A DNA stretch of 50,535 nt from Dokdonella sp. (GCF_017744955.1 NZ_JAGIAG010000015.1:1-50535); one strand, 5' to 3'. Counted from the first letter of the stretch, positions 17,640-26,583 are shown. The notes: generated by a model from the letters alone, not told the origin. Numbers and translations: made by a program.

Positions 17640-18764
17640 TCAGGTCCCCGGCGAAGGTGCCGGTGCGGTCGGCGCCGTCGGCGCGGCCGGAGGTGCCGGA
17701 GCAGGTGCAGGCGCCGGCAGCGCGGAGAAGATCGACTTGTATTCCGGCGCCTTGACGTTCAGCGTGATCGTCTTGCGCTCGCGCAGCACCTTGAACGGAA
17801 TGTCCTTGCCGGCGGGCTGGTCGCGCAGCGCGCGCAGCGCGTCGCCCGGATCGTCGACGCGCTCGCCGGCGACTTCGGTGATGACGTCGCCGCCGCGCAG
17901 GTCCGAGCGCGTGGCGGTGTCGACCGAGACGACCAGCGCGCCGTGATCGCTGCCGAAGTAGCGGCCGAGATCCGGATTGATCGGCACCAGGTTCAGTCCC
18001 CACCACGGCATGATGCGGCGCATCGCGGTCTGCGCGCTGGCGGTCGCGCGCGCGACGTCCTCGCGCATGCGCTCGTAGTCGATCGAGGCGGCCGCCTTGC
18101 GCGCCATCTCGATCTGGGTGCGGAAGCCTTTCTCCAGGTCGCCCATCTTCGTCGCGCCGTCGAAGTCGAAGTCGCCGGCGATCAGCTGCGGCCAGTTGTA
18201 GGCCTCGCGGCGCGCGGCCTTCAGCGTCAGCTCGGGCTGCTTCTTACCGGCGCGCTCGTAGGCGATGCGCACTTCCTGCCCGTCCTTGAGGTTGCCGAGC
18301 AGTTCGCGCGCCTTGCCCAGGCTCTTGTGCGCATCCTGCGTCTCGGCCAGCCGGTCGCCGTCGATCGCGACGATGATGTCGCCGTCGCGCAATCCGCCGC
18401 GCGCGGCGGGACTGTCCGGCGTCACCGCGCTGATGCGCGCGCCTTTGGGTTCCGCGTTCAGCACGACGCCGACCACGGCGCGATCCGGGTCGCCAAGATA
18501 GCGATAGGCGTAGGCGCGCGGGCCGACGTCGCCGAGTTCGGTCGAGAGCCTGGCCATCTTGGCCGAGAGTTCCTTCATCTGCGCGCGCAGTTCGGCGAGT
18601 TCGGCGCGCGCGGACTCGGCGTGCGCCTCGCGGTCCTCGCGCACGGCGGCGGCGTCGGCGGCGCGCGCCTGGGCGGACGCTTCAGCCTGGGTCGGAGTCG
18701 GTTCGGCTGCCGTCGCATGGCCGAAGCCGAGCAGCAGGGCGGTGAGCAGGAGGGTGCGGTTCAT
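17640..18764 (-). CDS. Secreted protein with two PDZ domains
   Basis: A 374-residue exported protein. A signal peptide ends ATA at about residue 19, followed by an Ala/Glu-rich coiled coil (residues about 24-80: EASAQARAADAAAVREDRE and so on). A first PDZ domain spans about 90-190 (VVGVVLNAEPKGARISAVT, GGLRDGDIIVAIDGDRL) and a second about 255-345 (GRYFGSDHGALVVSV, LRGGDVITEVAGERV). The tail is Pro/Ala-rich. There is no protease domain, so it is a PDZ-only protein, possibly a periplasmic adaptor or substrate recogniser. It is the last gene of the ECF sigma operon (31 bases after the anti-sigma-like gene). Its 3' end faces uup at 10 bases. Confidence 0.85.
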   Translation of the reverse strand: MNRTLLLTALLLGFGHATAAEPTPTQAEASAQARAADAAAVREDREAHAESARAELAELRAQMKELSAKMARLSTELGDVGPRAYAYRYLGDPDRAVVGVVLNAEPKGARISAVTPDSPAARGGLRDGDIIVAIDGDRLAETQDAHKSLGKARELLGNLKDGQEVRIAYERAGKKQPELTLKAARREAYNWPQLIAGDFDFDGATKMGDLEKGFRTQIEMARKAAASIDYERMREDVARATASAQTAMRRIMPWWGLNLVPINPDLGRYFGSDHGALVVSVDTATRSDLRGGDVITEVAGERVDDPGDALRALRDQPAGKDIPFKVLRERKTITLNVKAPEYKSIFSALPAPAPAPAPPAAPTAPTAPAPSPGT

Positions 18765-18795
18765 CGGTGTTTCCTGGCGTGAATGGGGCGGATCG

Positions 18796-19323
18796 CTAGT
18801 TCGCCGCGATCGCGTAGCGGTTGGCGCGGATGGTCGCGAGGTCTTCGAGCAGGGTGACGCGCTGGCGCCACAGCGGCAGCGCGTCGGCGTCGCCGCGCGT
18901 CGCGCCGAGCTGAACGTCGACCAGGCCGATCATGTCCTCGACCTCGACCGCGGCCATCAGGTCGCGACTGTCCAGCGGCGCGACCGTGGCGGACGCGATC
19001 CAGCGTTCGAGCGCCTGCGAGCGCTGGTGCAGCGCGGCCAGTTCGGCGTCCGCCGTCGGCGGGGTGTCGGCCTTCGTCGTCGCGGCGGTTTGCGTCGGCA
19101 CGGCGGGCGGGAGCGTCGTCGTCGACAGCGGCGCCAGCGCCAGCATCGCGATGCCGGCGGCGAGCGCGGCGGGCAGGGCGTAGCGGCGCCACGGCCGACG
19201 TCGACGGGCGGCGAGCGCCTGCGCGAGGTCGGGCCACAGGTCCGGCTGCGGCGCGGCTTGCGGCAGTGCGCGCAATGCGTCGGCGAGCGACGGAGCGGAA
19301 GTCATGCGGTCGCGGTCAGACAT
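18796..19323 (-). CDS. Small membrane protein in anti-sigma position
   Basis: A 175-residue protein with a short cytoplasmic N-terminus (APSLADALRALPQAAPQPDLW), one membrane segment (RYALPAALAAGIAMLALAPL) and a periplasmic part with an Ala-rich helix. There is no zinc-finger HxxxCxxC motif, so it is not a ZAS-type anti-sigma. Position (second gene after an ECF sigma), topology and size nevertheless suggest a regulator of the sigma factor. The start at 19323 has GGAGG seven bases upstream and overlaps the sigma gene by 22 bases. The alternative start at 19305 forms an ATGA overlap with the sigma stop. Either way, translation is coupled. The function is inferred from context only. Confidence 0.6.
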   Translation of the reverse strand: MSDRDRMTSAPSLADALRALPQAAPQPDLWPDLAQALAARRRRPWRRYALPAALAAGIAMLALAPLSTTTLPPAVPTQTAATTKADTPPTADAELAALHQRSQALERWIASATVAPLDSRDLMAAVEVEDMIGLVDVQLGATRGDADALPLWRQRVTLLEDLATIRANRYAIAAN

Positions 19324-19937
19324 GGCGCGGCCTCCTCGTGCAGTTCCGACAGGGCGGGATCGAGCAGGTCGCGCAGGCGTGAACTGCCGCGCATCACCTG
19401 CGATTTGGAGAAGCTCACCGACTTGCCGGTCATCTCGGCGATCTCCTGGTGCGTGTATTCCTCGACGTGGTACAGCCACAGCACGCTGCGCGTCAGCGGC
19501 GGCAGGCGCGCCAGCGCCGATTCGAGATGCGCGACGTCGGCGAGCATCCAGGGCGCCGGCTCGGCGCTCGGCGTGCCGTCGTCCTCCGGCAGTTCCTCGA
19601 AGGCGATGCCGCGCTCGCGGCGCAGTTTCATCAGCGCCTCGTTGACGACGATCTGGCGCAGCCAGCCCCAGAACGGCGCATCGCCGCGGAACTGACCGAT
19701 GCGTTCGAGCAGATGCAGCATCGCGTCGTGCACGACTTCGCGCGCGTTCTCCACGTTGCCGAGCAGGCGCAGCGCCAGCGAGTAGGCCGGCCGCTCGAAC
19801 GCGCGATAGATCTGCTCCAGCGCGCGCAGGTCGCCGCGGCGCGCTCGCGCCAGCGTGGTTTCGGGGACGTCGATCTGGAAGCTGCTGGCGCTCACGAGAC
19901 GGTCAGATGCGGCGGCGCGCGATTTGGTCGCAGGCAT
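19302..19937 (-). CDS. ECF-type RNA polymerase sigma factor
   Basis: A 211-residue sigma-70 family protein with only regions 2 and 4. Region 2 includes DLRALEQIYRAFERPAYSLAL and REVVHDAMLHLLERI with the FWGWLRQIVVNEALMKLRR end; region 4 includes LPPLTRSVLWLYHVEEYTHQEIAEMTGKSVSFSKSQV in part. It probably directs transcription of an envelope-stress or similar regulon, and of its own operon with the membrane protein and the PDZ protein. The start at 19937 lacks a strong ribosome-binding site; a GTG at 19895 is a possible alternative. It is divergent from the sigma-54-controlled transporter operon, and the upstream activator boxes of that promoter lie only 38-76 bases from this start. Confidence 0.9.
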   Translation of the reverse strand: MPATKSRAAASDRLVSASSFQIDVPETTLARARRGDLRALEQIYRAFERPAYSLALRLLGNVENAREVVHDAMLHLLERIGQFRGDAPFWGWLRQIVVNEALMKLRRERGIAFEELPEDDGTPSAEPAPWMLADVAHLESALARLPPLTRSVLWLYHVEEYTHQEIAEMTGKSVSFSKSQVMRGSSRLRDLLDPALSELHEEAAPCLTATA

Positions 19938-19974
19938 TCTCGCGCGGCCGGCGAGCGGATGCCGCCGGTGTGCT

Positions 19975-20013
19975 TGTCCGGCGCTTGTCCGGGGTGCGTA
20001 CGGACACTGTCCG
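19975..20013. promoter_or_regulatory. Upstream activator sites: phased TGTCCG boxes
   Basis: The hexamer TGTCCG occurs at 19975-19980, 19986-19991 and 20008-20013, spaced 11 and 22 bases apart, that is, one and two helical turns. An inverted copy CGGACA at 20001-20006 makes a palindrome with the second box (9-base spacer). The array is centred about 95 bases upstream of the predicted start site of the sigma-54 promoter at 20062-20078, the usual distance for a bacterial enhancer. The likely binder is the NtrC-family regulator encoded at 25126-26472. Confidence 0.7.
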
Positions 20014-20061
20014 GCGCCGCCGTCCAGAAGCTGTTTCCTTTATGGAACAGCGGTTTGCATG

Positions 20062-20078
20062 TTGGCACGGCGATTGCT
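20062..20078 (+). promoter_or_regulatory. Sigma-54 (RpoN) promoter
   Basis: TTGGCACGGCGATTGCT matches the -24/-12 consensus YTGGCACGrNNNTTGCW essentially at every fixed position, with the GG (20064-20065) and GC (20076-20077) pairs separated by the required 10 bases. Transcription would start near 20088-20089, giving a leader of about 27 bases before the HlyD start codon at 20116. Confidence 0.85.
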
Positions 20079-20115
20079 GAAACCGGTTGGCCAACCACAG
20101 GGAAACCGACCGCTC

Positions 20116-21384
20116 ATGATTCGCGACACCTCCGCCCAGGACCGCAAGATCGCGCTGCCGAAGAGCCGCAAGAAGTACTTCGTCTGGGGCGGGGTGGCGG
20201 CCGCCGTGCTCGTCGCGGGCGTGCTCCTGCTGCCGGCGGCGGCGCGGCTGATGTCGGCCGATTCCTCGGCCAGTTCCGCGCGCCTGCGCATCGCCGAGGT
20301 CAAGCGCGGCAACCTGGTGCGCGACGTGTCGGTGCAGGGCAAGGTCGTCGCTGCGTTCAGCCCGACCTTGTACGCGCGCAGCGGCGGCACCGTCACGCTC
20401 GACATCCAGGCCGGCGACAAGGTCAAGAAGGGCGACGTGCTGGCGGTGGTCGATTCGCCGGAGCTGACCAACAAGCTGAAGCAGGAGCAGGCGACGCTGG
20501 ACAGTCTCGGCCTGGAAGTGGAGCGCGCGACGATCGCCAACCGCAAGCTCGAGGCGGCGACGAAGATGGCCTACGAGCAGGCGATGATCGACCGCCAGAC
20601 TTCCGAGCGCGAGCTGGAGCGCAACACCAAGGCGTTCGAGCGCGGCGCGCAGCCGGAGATGGAAGTGCTGCGCGCGAAGGACGCGCTGGCCAAGGCGCGC
20701 CTGAGCGAATCGAACGCGCAGCAGAACATGCAGCTCGACCGCGACACGCTAGCCTTCGAGTTGAAGACCAAGCGCTTCGCGCTGGACCGGCAGAAGCTGC
20801 TGGTCGAGGATCTCGCGCGCCAGGTCGACGAGCTGAAGATGCGCTCGCCGGTCGACGGCCAGGTCGGCCAGCTGCTGGTGCAGCAGCGCGCCAACGTCGC
20901 CGCCAACGCGGGCGTGCTGACGGTGATCGACCTCAGCGCGTACGAGATCGAGGTGCAGGTGCCGGAAGTGTTCGCGCACGACCTCGGCCCCGGCATGGCG
21001 GCCGAGATCCAGGACGCCAACGGCAAGTACTCCGGCGAAGTCAGCGCGATCTCGCCGGAGGTCGTCGACGGCCAGGTCACCGGTCGCATCCGCTTCGGCG
21101 AGAAGCGCCCCGACGGTCTGCGCCAGAACCAGCGCCTGACCACGCGCATCCTGATGGACGAACACCCGAACGTGCTGATGGTCGAGCGCGGTCCCTTCGT
21201 CGACACCGGTGCCGGCCGCGTCGCCTACATCGTGCGCGGCGGCATGGCCGAGCGCACGCCGATCCAGGTCGGCGCGACCAGCCTGAACGCGGTCGAGATC
21301 GTCTCCGGCGTGAAGGAAGGCGACCGCATCGTGATCTCGGGTACCGACCAGTTCAACGGGGCGCAGCGCGTGGCGCTGAATTGA
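20116..21384 (+). CDS. HlyD/MacA-like periplasmic adaptor of an ABC exporter
   Basis: A 422-residue membrane-fusion (adaptor) protein. One N-terminal membrane anchor (residues about 22-45, FVWGGVAAAVLVAGVLLLP) is followed by a biotinyl-lipoyl-like half (ARSGGTVTLDIQAGDKVKKGDVLAVVDS), a long coiled-coil hairpin (residues about 120-240), the second lipoyl half (MRSPVDGQVGQLLVQQRANV) and beta-barrel/membrane-proximal domains ending near EGDRIVISGTDQFNGAQRVALN. Such adaptors link an inner-membrane ABC pump to an outer-membrane channel. The start ATG 20116 follows the sigma-54 promoter directly. First gene of the transporter operon; the ATPase follows after a 100-base repeat-bearing gap. No outer-membrane factor gene is seen nearby. 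Confidence 0.9.
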   Translation: MIRDTSAQDRKIALPKSRKKYFVWGGVAAAVLVAGVLLLPAAARLMSADSSASSARLRIAEVKRGNLVRDVSVQGKVVAAFSPTLYARSGGTVTLDIQAGDKVKKGDVLAVVDSPELTNKLKQEQATLDSLGLEVERATIANRKLEAATKMAYEQAMIDRQTSERELERNTKAFERGAQPEMEVLRAKDALAKARLSESNAQQNMQLDRDTLAFELKTKRFALDRQKLLVEDLARQVDELKMRSPVDGQVGQLLVQQRANVAANAGVLTVIDLSAYEIEVQVPEVFAHDLGPGMAAEIQDANGKYSGEVSAISPEVVDGQVTGRIRFGEKRPDGLRQNQRLTTRILMDEHPNVLMVERGPFVDTGAGRVAYIVRGGMAERTPIQVGATSLNAVEIVSGVKEGDRIVISGTDQFNGAQRVALN

Positions 21385-21404
21385 CGGAAGCGGCGATCGG
21401 GGAC

Positions 21405-21463
21405 TGGTGATTCGTGGAATCACCCGAATCGCAATCCCCGCTGTTTCCAATCACGAATCACCA
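21405..21463. repeat. Inverted repeat between adaptor and ATPase genes
   Basis: Perfect 12-bp arms TGGTGATTCGTG (21405-21416) and CACGAATCACCA (21452-21463), with further GGAA/TTCC pairing inside. It belongs to the GGGAATC/GATTCCC-like dispersed repeat type seen at other junctions of this operon. In the transcript it would form a stem-loop ending 21 bases before the ATPase start codon. Confidence 0.8.
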
Positions 21464-21484
21464 ATCAAAACCGAGGCGAAGCCG

Positions 21485-22234
<750 letters not shown>

Positions 22235-22293
22235 GCCCCGCGCTTCGCACGGCTTCTTCCCCGACGACTCCTCATTCCCGGTTGCCTATCCCC

Positions 22294-23598
22294 ATGTTCA
22301 CCTACTATCTGCAACTCGGCCTGCGCAGCCTCAAGCGCAACCCGATCCTGACCGCGCTGATGGTGGTCGGCATCGCGCTCGGCATCGCCGCGAGCATGAC
22401 CACGCTGACGGTCATGCACCTGATGGGCAGCGATCCGATTCCGTGGAAGAGCGACAAGCTGCACTACGTGCAGCTCGACAGCTGGAGCCCGGACGAACCG
22501 GCCAACGACGACGGCAGCCCGCCGGACCAGGTGACCTACCGCGACGCGACGGCGTTGATGGAGGCGGCCAAGGCCGACAAGCAGGCGGCCATGTTCAAGC
22601 TGGTGCTGCCGGTGCAGCCGGAGAATCCCGAGGTCAAGCCGTTCCAGTCGCTGGTGCGCGTGACCTATACCGACTTCTTCGGCATGTTCGAGCCGCCGTT
22701 CCAGTACGGCGGTCCCTGGGATCGCAAGCAGGACACCGAGCACGCGCGCGTGCTCGTGCTCAGCAAGGACGTCAACGAGAAACTCTTCGGCGGTCAGGAC
22801 AGCGTCGGCAAGACGGTGCGCATGAACGGCATCGACTACAGCGTGGTCGGCGTGCTCGACGAATGGAAGTTGCGCTCCAAGTACTACGACCTCACCAACG
22901 GCGCGTTCAGCGACCCGGAGGAGATGTACATGCCGTTCACGACCGCCGTCGATCTCAAGCAGCGCGGCTCCGGCAACAACAACTGCTGGCGCTCGCCCGG
23001 CAACGGCTGGGAGTCGTATCTGGAGTCGGAATGCGTCTGGATGCAGATGTGGGTGCAACTGGACTCGCCCGCGCGGCTGGCCGAGTACCACTCCTTCCTG
23101 GACAACTACGTCAACGAGCAAAAGAAGCTCGGGCGTTTCCAGCGTCCGTTGAACAACCGCCTGCTCGACGTCAATCAGTGGATGGCCGACCAGCGCGTGG
23201 TGTCCAGCGACGTGCAGGTGCAGACCGGCCTCGGCTTCGCCTTCCTCGCGGTGTGCCTGGTGAACACGATCGGCCTGCTGCTGGCGAAGTTCACGCGCAA
23301 GGCCGGCGAAGTGGGTCTGCGCCGCGCGCTCGGCGCGAGCCGGCGCGAGGTGTTCAAGCAGTTCCTGATCGAGTCCGGCGTGATCGGCCTCAGCGGCGGC
23401 CTGCTCGGCCTGCTGCTGACGGGGCTCGGCCTGCTCGCGATCCGCGCGCTGTACACCGAATACAGGACCGTCGCCTCGCTCGACTGGACGATGGTGCTGA
23501 CGACCATCGTGCTGGCGGTCGCCTCGGCCCTGCTGGCCGGCTTGTATCCGACCTGGCGCGCTTGCCGCGTGCAGCCGGCGGCGCAGTTGAAGGTGTGA
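22294..23598 (+). CDS. ABC transporter permease (MacB-PCD/FtsX type), first copy
   Basis: A 434-residue inner-membrane protein with the MacB topology: membrane helix 1 (about residues 18-40, ILTALMVVGIALGIAASM), a large periplasmic domain (about 45-300) and three C-terminal helices forming the FtsX domain (from about 308: GFAFLAVCLVNTIGLLLAKF, then RKAGEVGLRRALGASRREVFKQFLIESG). The RRALGASRREVF block is the FtsX coupling helix. Start ATG 22294 lacks a visible ribosome-binding site because the repeat arm abuts it. An in-frame TTG at 22231 overlaps the ATPase stop, but its extra residues are repeat-derived. It pairs with the following permease, giving a heterodimeric exporter. Confidence 0.9.
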   Translation: MFTYYLQLGLRSLKRNPILTALMVVGIALGIAASMTTLTVMHLMGSDPIPWKSDKLHYVQLDSWSPDEPANDDGSPPDQVTYRDATALMEAAKADKQAAMFKLVLPVQPENPEVKPFQSLVRVTYTDFFGMFEPPFQYGGPWDRKQDTEHARVLVLSKDVNEKLFGGQDSVGKTVRMNGIDYSVVGVLDEWKLRSKYYDLTNGAFSDPEEMYMPFTTAVDLKQRGSGNNNCWRSPGNGWESYLESECVWMQMWVQLDSPARLAEYHSFLDNYVNEQKKLGRFQRPLNNRLLDVNQWMADQRVVSSDVQVQTGLGFAFLAVCLVNTIGLLLAKFTRKAGEVGLRRALGASRREVFKQFLIESGVIGLSGGLLGLLLTGLGLLAIRALYTEYRTVASLDWTMVLTTIVLAVASALLAGLYPTWRACRVQPAAQLKV

Positions 23599-23675
23599 GC
23601 GGTGAATGGTGAGCGGTGGACGGAGAAAACCGCTCCCTCCGCTCGCCGCTGACCGCCGACCGCTCACTCACAGAC
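23595..23675. repeat. Inverted repeat between the two permease genes
   Basis: The left part carries GTGAGCGGTGAATGGTGAGC (23595-23614) and the right part carries the imperfect complement CGCTGACCGCCGACCGCTCAC (23648-23668). It has the same layout as the other junction repeats in this operon (two short units per arm, arms facing each other), but with the unit GAGCGGTG instead of GGGAATC. Confidence 0.6.
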
Positions 23676-23692
23676 AAAGATTCGAGGTTCCC

Positions 23693-24904
23693 ATGGAAAT
23701 CCGCCCCATCTTTTCCGCCCTGATGCGCAGCAAGGTCTCGATGATCCTGATCGGGCTGCAGGTTGCGCTGACCTTGGCGATCGTCTGCAATGCGCTGTTC
23801 ATCATCAGCGAGCGCCTCGACCGCATGGATCGGCCGAGCGGCATGAACGAAGCCGACACGTTCTGGTTCGGCAGCACCGGCTTCGGCCAGGGCTTCGACG
23901 TGAACGGCGTGCAGCAGTCCGACCTTCAGCTGCTGCGGCGGCTTCCAGGCGTCGCCGCGGCGACCAGCGTGCTGTCGGTGCCGATGAGCGGCGGCGGCTG
24001 GAGCACGGGCATCAGCCTGCAGCCGAACCAGCGGACGTCGACCGCGAGCACGGCGATGTACGCGACCGACGCGCAGGGTCTGGACACCTACGGCGTCAAG
24101 CTGGTCGCCGGCCGCAACTTCAAGCAGGAGGAAGTGGTCGCCCGTTCGATCAACGACCGCGGCGTGCCGAGCGTCATCATCGTCACGCGTGCGCTGGCCG
24201 ATGCGCTGTTTCCCGGCGGCGACGCGATCGGCAAGCAGGTCTACCTGGAGAACGACGGCCCGACCTCGACCATCATCGGCATCGTCGAGCGCGCGCAGAC
24301 GCCGTGGATGGGAAGCGACTTCATCGAAAACGCGACCTTTTCGCCGTCCTACATGCCGTACGGCACCAGCACGCGCTTCCTGGTGCGCGCCGAGCCCGGC
24401 CGTCGCGACGAGGTCATGAAGACCATCGAGCAGAAGATGCAGGAGGCCAACCCGAGCCGCATCATCGGCAGGCTGCGCTCGATCGAGCAGGTGCGCAGGG
24501 AGGCCTATTCGGGCGACCGCGCGATGGCGATCATCCTCGGCGTGGTCATCGCCGCCTTGCTCGCGATCACCGCGCTCGGCATCGTCGGCATGGCCAGCTT
24601 CTGGGTCGCGCAGCGCACCAAGCAGATCGGCACGCGGCGCGCGCTCGGCGCGACCAAGTTCGACATCCTGCGCTACTTCCAGACCGAGAACTTCATCATC
24701 ACCACGCTCGGCCTCGTCGCCGGCGGCGTGCTCGCCTACGCGCTCAGCCTGTGGCTGATGCACGCGTACCAGTCGCCGCGCCTGCCGTGGTACTACGTGC
24801 CGGTCGGCTTCCTCTGCCTGTGGATGCTCGGTCAGCTCGCCGTGCTCGGACCGGCTCTGCGCGCGTCGCGCGTGCCGCCGGCGGTGGCGACGAGAAGCGT
24901 ATGA
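23693..24904 (+). CDS. ABC transporter permease (MacB-PCD/FtsX type), second copy
   Basis: A 403-residue inner-membrane protein with the same topology as the upstream permease: helix 1 (about residues 14-38, VSMILIGLQVALTLAIVCNALFI), a periplasmic domain (about 45-275) and three C-terminal helices (RAMAIILGVVIAALLAITALG onward, with RTKQIGTRRALGATKFDILRYF as coupling helix). The start ATG 23693 has GAGG at 23685-23688. It differs in sequence from its neighbour, so the pump is probably a heterodimer with one shared ATPase. Its substrate is unknown; MacB-like systems without an outer-membrane factor often export peptides, lipids or antibiotics. It is followed by the heptamer array at 24999-25047. 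Confidence 0.9.
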   Translation: MEIRPIFSALMRSKVSMILIGLQVALTLAIVCNALFIISERLDRMDRPSGMNEADTFWFGSTGFGQGFDVNGVQQSDLQLLRRLPGVAAATSVLSVPMSGGGWSTGISLQPNQRTSTASTAMYATDAQGLDTYGVKLVAGRNFKQEEVVARSINDRGVPSVIIVTRALADALFPGGDAIGKQVYLENDGPTSTIIGIVERAQTPWMGSDFIENATFSPSYMPYGTSTRFLVRAEPGRRDEVMKTIEQKMQEANPSRIIGRLRSIEQVRREAYSGDRAMAIILGVVIAALLAITALGIVGMASFWVAQRTKQIGTRRALGATKFDILRYFQTENFIITTLGLVAGGVLAYALSLWLMHAYQSPRLPWYYVPVGFLCLWMLGQLAVLGPALRASRVPPAVATRSV

Positions 24905-24905
24905 A

Positions 24906-25048
24906 GACCGGAATCGGGAATGGAATGGACGACCAGCCGTTCGACTCTCGATGAAGCGCCTCCGCTTCCGCGAGAATAACGGCCATGTAAGCTTCTTCGA
25001 TTCCCGATTCCCGATTCCCGATTCCCGATTCCCGATTCCCGATTCCCC
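24906..25048. repeat. GATTCCC heptamer array facing a GGGAATC arm
   Basis: Seven exact tandem copies of GATTCCC occupy 24999-25047 (one extra C follows). About 70 bases upstream, 24906-24928 carries the complementary units GGAATC-GGGAATGG. Together they form a long inverted repeat, downstream of the second permease and upstream of the response-regulator gene. Perfect heptamer arrays of this size can expand or contract by slippage. Confidence 0.9.
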
Positions 25049-25125
25049 GATAGACTCATGCAACCCTTTCCCGCTCCGCCGCATCCAAGCGGCGGATGCG
25101 CGCTCACAAAGACAAAAGTGAAAAC

Positions 25126-26472
25126 ATGCGCACGGTCCTGGTGATCGACGACAACCCCGCGGTCGGCACCGCACTGGACCTGCTGCTCGGCCTGCGCGAG
25201 ATCCGCACGGTGATCGCGTCCTCGCCCGAAGAAGGCCTCGCCGCGCTCGCGCGCGAGGACATCGATCTGGTCGTGCAGGACATGAATTTCAGCGCCGATA
25301 CGACCTCCGGCGAGGAGGGCGTAGCGCTGTTCCGCGCGATCCGCGCGAGTCATGCGGACCTGCCGATCGTGTTGCTGACCGCGTGGACGCGGCTGGAAAC
25401 CGCAGTCGAGCTGGTCAAGGCCGGCGCGGCCGACTATCTGGCCAAGCCGTGGGACGACCACAAGCTGCTCGCCACGGTGGAAAACCTGCTCGAATTGTCC
25501 GAGGCGACGCGCGAGGTCGCGCGCATGCGCGACGAGCGCCGCCGCCGCCGCAAGGCGCTGGACGACAAGTACGATCTGCGCGGCCTGGTGTTCGCCTCGT
25601 CGGCGACCCTGCGCGTGGTCGAACTCGCCTGTCAGGTCGCGCGCGCCGACATTCCGGTACTGATCACCGGTCCCAACGGCGCCGGCAAGGAACGCATCGC
25701 CGAGATCGTGCAGGCGAACTCGGCGGTGAAGGCGGGGCCGTTCGTCACGGTCAATTGCGGCGCGCTGCCGTCGGAGTTGATCGAGGCGGAACTCTTCGGC
25801 GCCGAGGCCGGCGCCTATACCGGCGCGACCAATCGCGCGCGCGAAGGCCGCTTCGAAGTCGCCGACGGCGGTACGTTGTTTCTCGACGAGATCGGCAACC
25901 TGCCGCTGGCCGGCCAGGCGAAGCTGCTGCGCGTGCTCGAAAGCGGCCAGTTCGAGCGGTTGGGATCCAGCCGCACGCGCCAGGTCAAGGTGCGCGTGAT
26001 CAGCGCGACCAACGCGGACCTGCCGGCGATGATCCAGATGGGCAAGTTCCGCGAGGACTTGTACTACCGTCTCAACGTCATCGAATTGCGCCTGCCGCCA
26101 TTGGCCGAGCGCGTCGAGGACGTGGTGCCGCTGGCCGAGCATTTCCTGGCCGGCCAGGCCCAGTTCGACGAGGGGGCGCGCACCGCGCTCGCCGCGCACA
26201 CCTGGCCGGGCAACGTGCGCGAGCTGAAGAACGCGATTCAGCGCGCGGCTCTGCTGTGCCAGGACGGCGTCATCACCGCACGCGACCTCGGTCTCGCCGT
26301 GGTGCGCGCGGGCAACGGACGGCTGGCGCCGGAGGCCGAACCCGACCGCGAGGCGATCGAGTCCGCGCTGAAGAACGCGCGTGGCGTGATCAGCCAGGCG
26401 GCGGCCGAACTCGGCCTGTCGCGGCAGGCGCTGTATCGGCGCATGGAGAAGCTCGGCGTCACGCAGGGCTAG
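25126..26472 (+). CDS. NtrC-family sigma-54-dependent response regulator
   Basis: A 448-residue regulator. The receiver domain (1 to about 115) has the acidic pair Asp8-Asp9, phospho-acceptor Asp52, Thr85 and Lys107. The AAA+ domain (about 152-380) has Walker A TGPNGAGKE (Lys188), the sigma-54 contact loop GAYTGA (229-234; the usual form is GAFTGA), Walker B FLDE (Asp254, Glu255) and the conserved LRVLESGQFERLGS. The C-terminal Fis-type helix-turn-helix is at about 420-445 (SQAAAELGLSRQALYRRMEKLG in part). It should activate RpoN polymerase after phosphorylation, and the sigma-54 promoter and boxes in front of the transporter genes are the obvious target. The start ATG 25126 matches the receiver start; an in-frame ATG at 25096 would add 10 residues. 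The kinase at 27188 is the likely partner. Confidence 0.94.
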   Translation: MRTVLVIDDNPAVGTALDLLLGLREIRTVIASSPEEGLAALAREDIDLVVQDMNFSADTTSGEEGVALFRAIRASHADLPIVLLTAWTRLETAVELVKAGAADYLAKPWDDHKLLATVENLLELSEATREVARMRDERRRRRKALDDKYDLRGLVFASSATLRVVELACQVARADIPVLITGPNGAGKERIAEIVQANSAVKAGPFVTVNCGALPSELIEAELFGAEAGAYTGATNRAREGRFEVADGGTLFLDEIGNLPLAGQAKLLRVLESGQFERLGSSRTRQVKVRVISATNADLPAMIQMGKFREDLYYRLNVIELRLPPLAERVEDVVPLAEHFLAGQAQFDEGARTALAAHTWPGNVRELKNAIQRAALLCQDGVITARDLGLAVVRAGNGRLAPEAEPDREAIESALKNARGVISQAAAELGLSRQALYRRMEKLGVTQG

Positions 26473-26499
26473 GGCGCCGAGTGCCGGAAAGAGGAGGCT

Positions 26500-26583
26500 G
26501 GACGCGGATCGACGTGGAGGAACGCGGATAGAGCCGAAGCTCTTTGGGTGCTCATCCGCGTCGATGCGCTTTGATCCGCGTCA
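26500..26583. repeat. Long inverted repeat, family copy 2
   Basis: Arms at 26501-26529 and 26554-26582 share GACGCGGATC at the outer ends and ACGCGGAT at the inner ends; the middle is diverged. The flanks (GAAAGAG-AGGCTG before, TCAGACGCC after) match copy 1 at 13579-13665. It lies in the 283-base gap after the response-regulator gene. The rest of that gap (26584-26740) holds nothing recognisable. Confidence 0.75.

Noticed and set aside
24999..25048. CRISPR array
   Set aside because: The repeated unit is a 7-base tandem word without spacers, and there are no cas genes.
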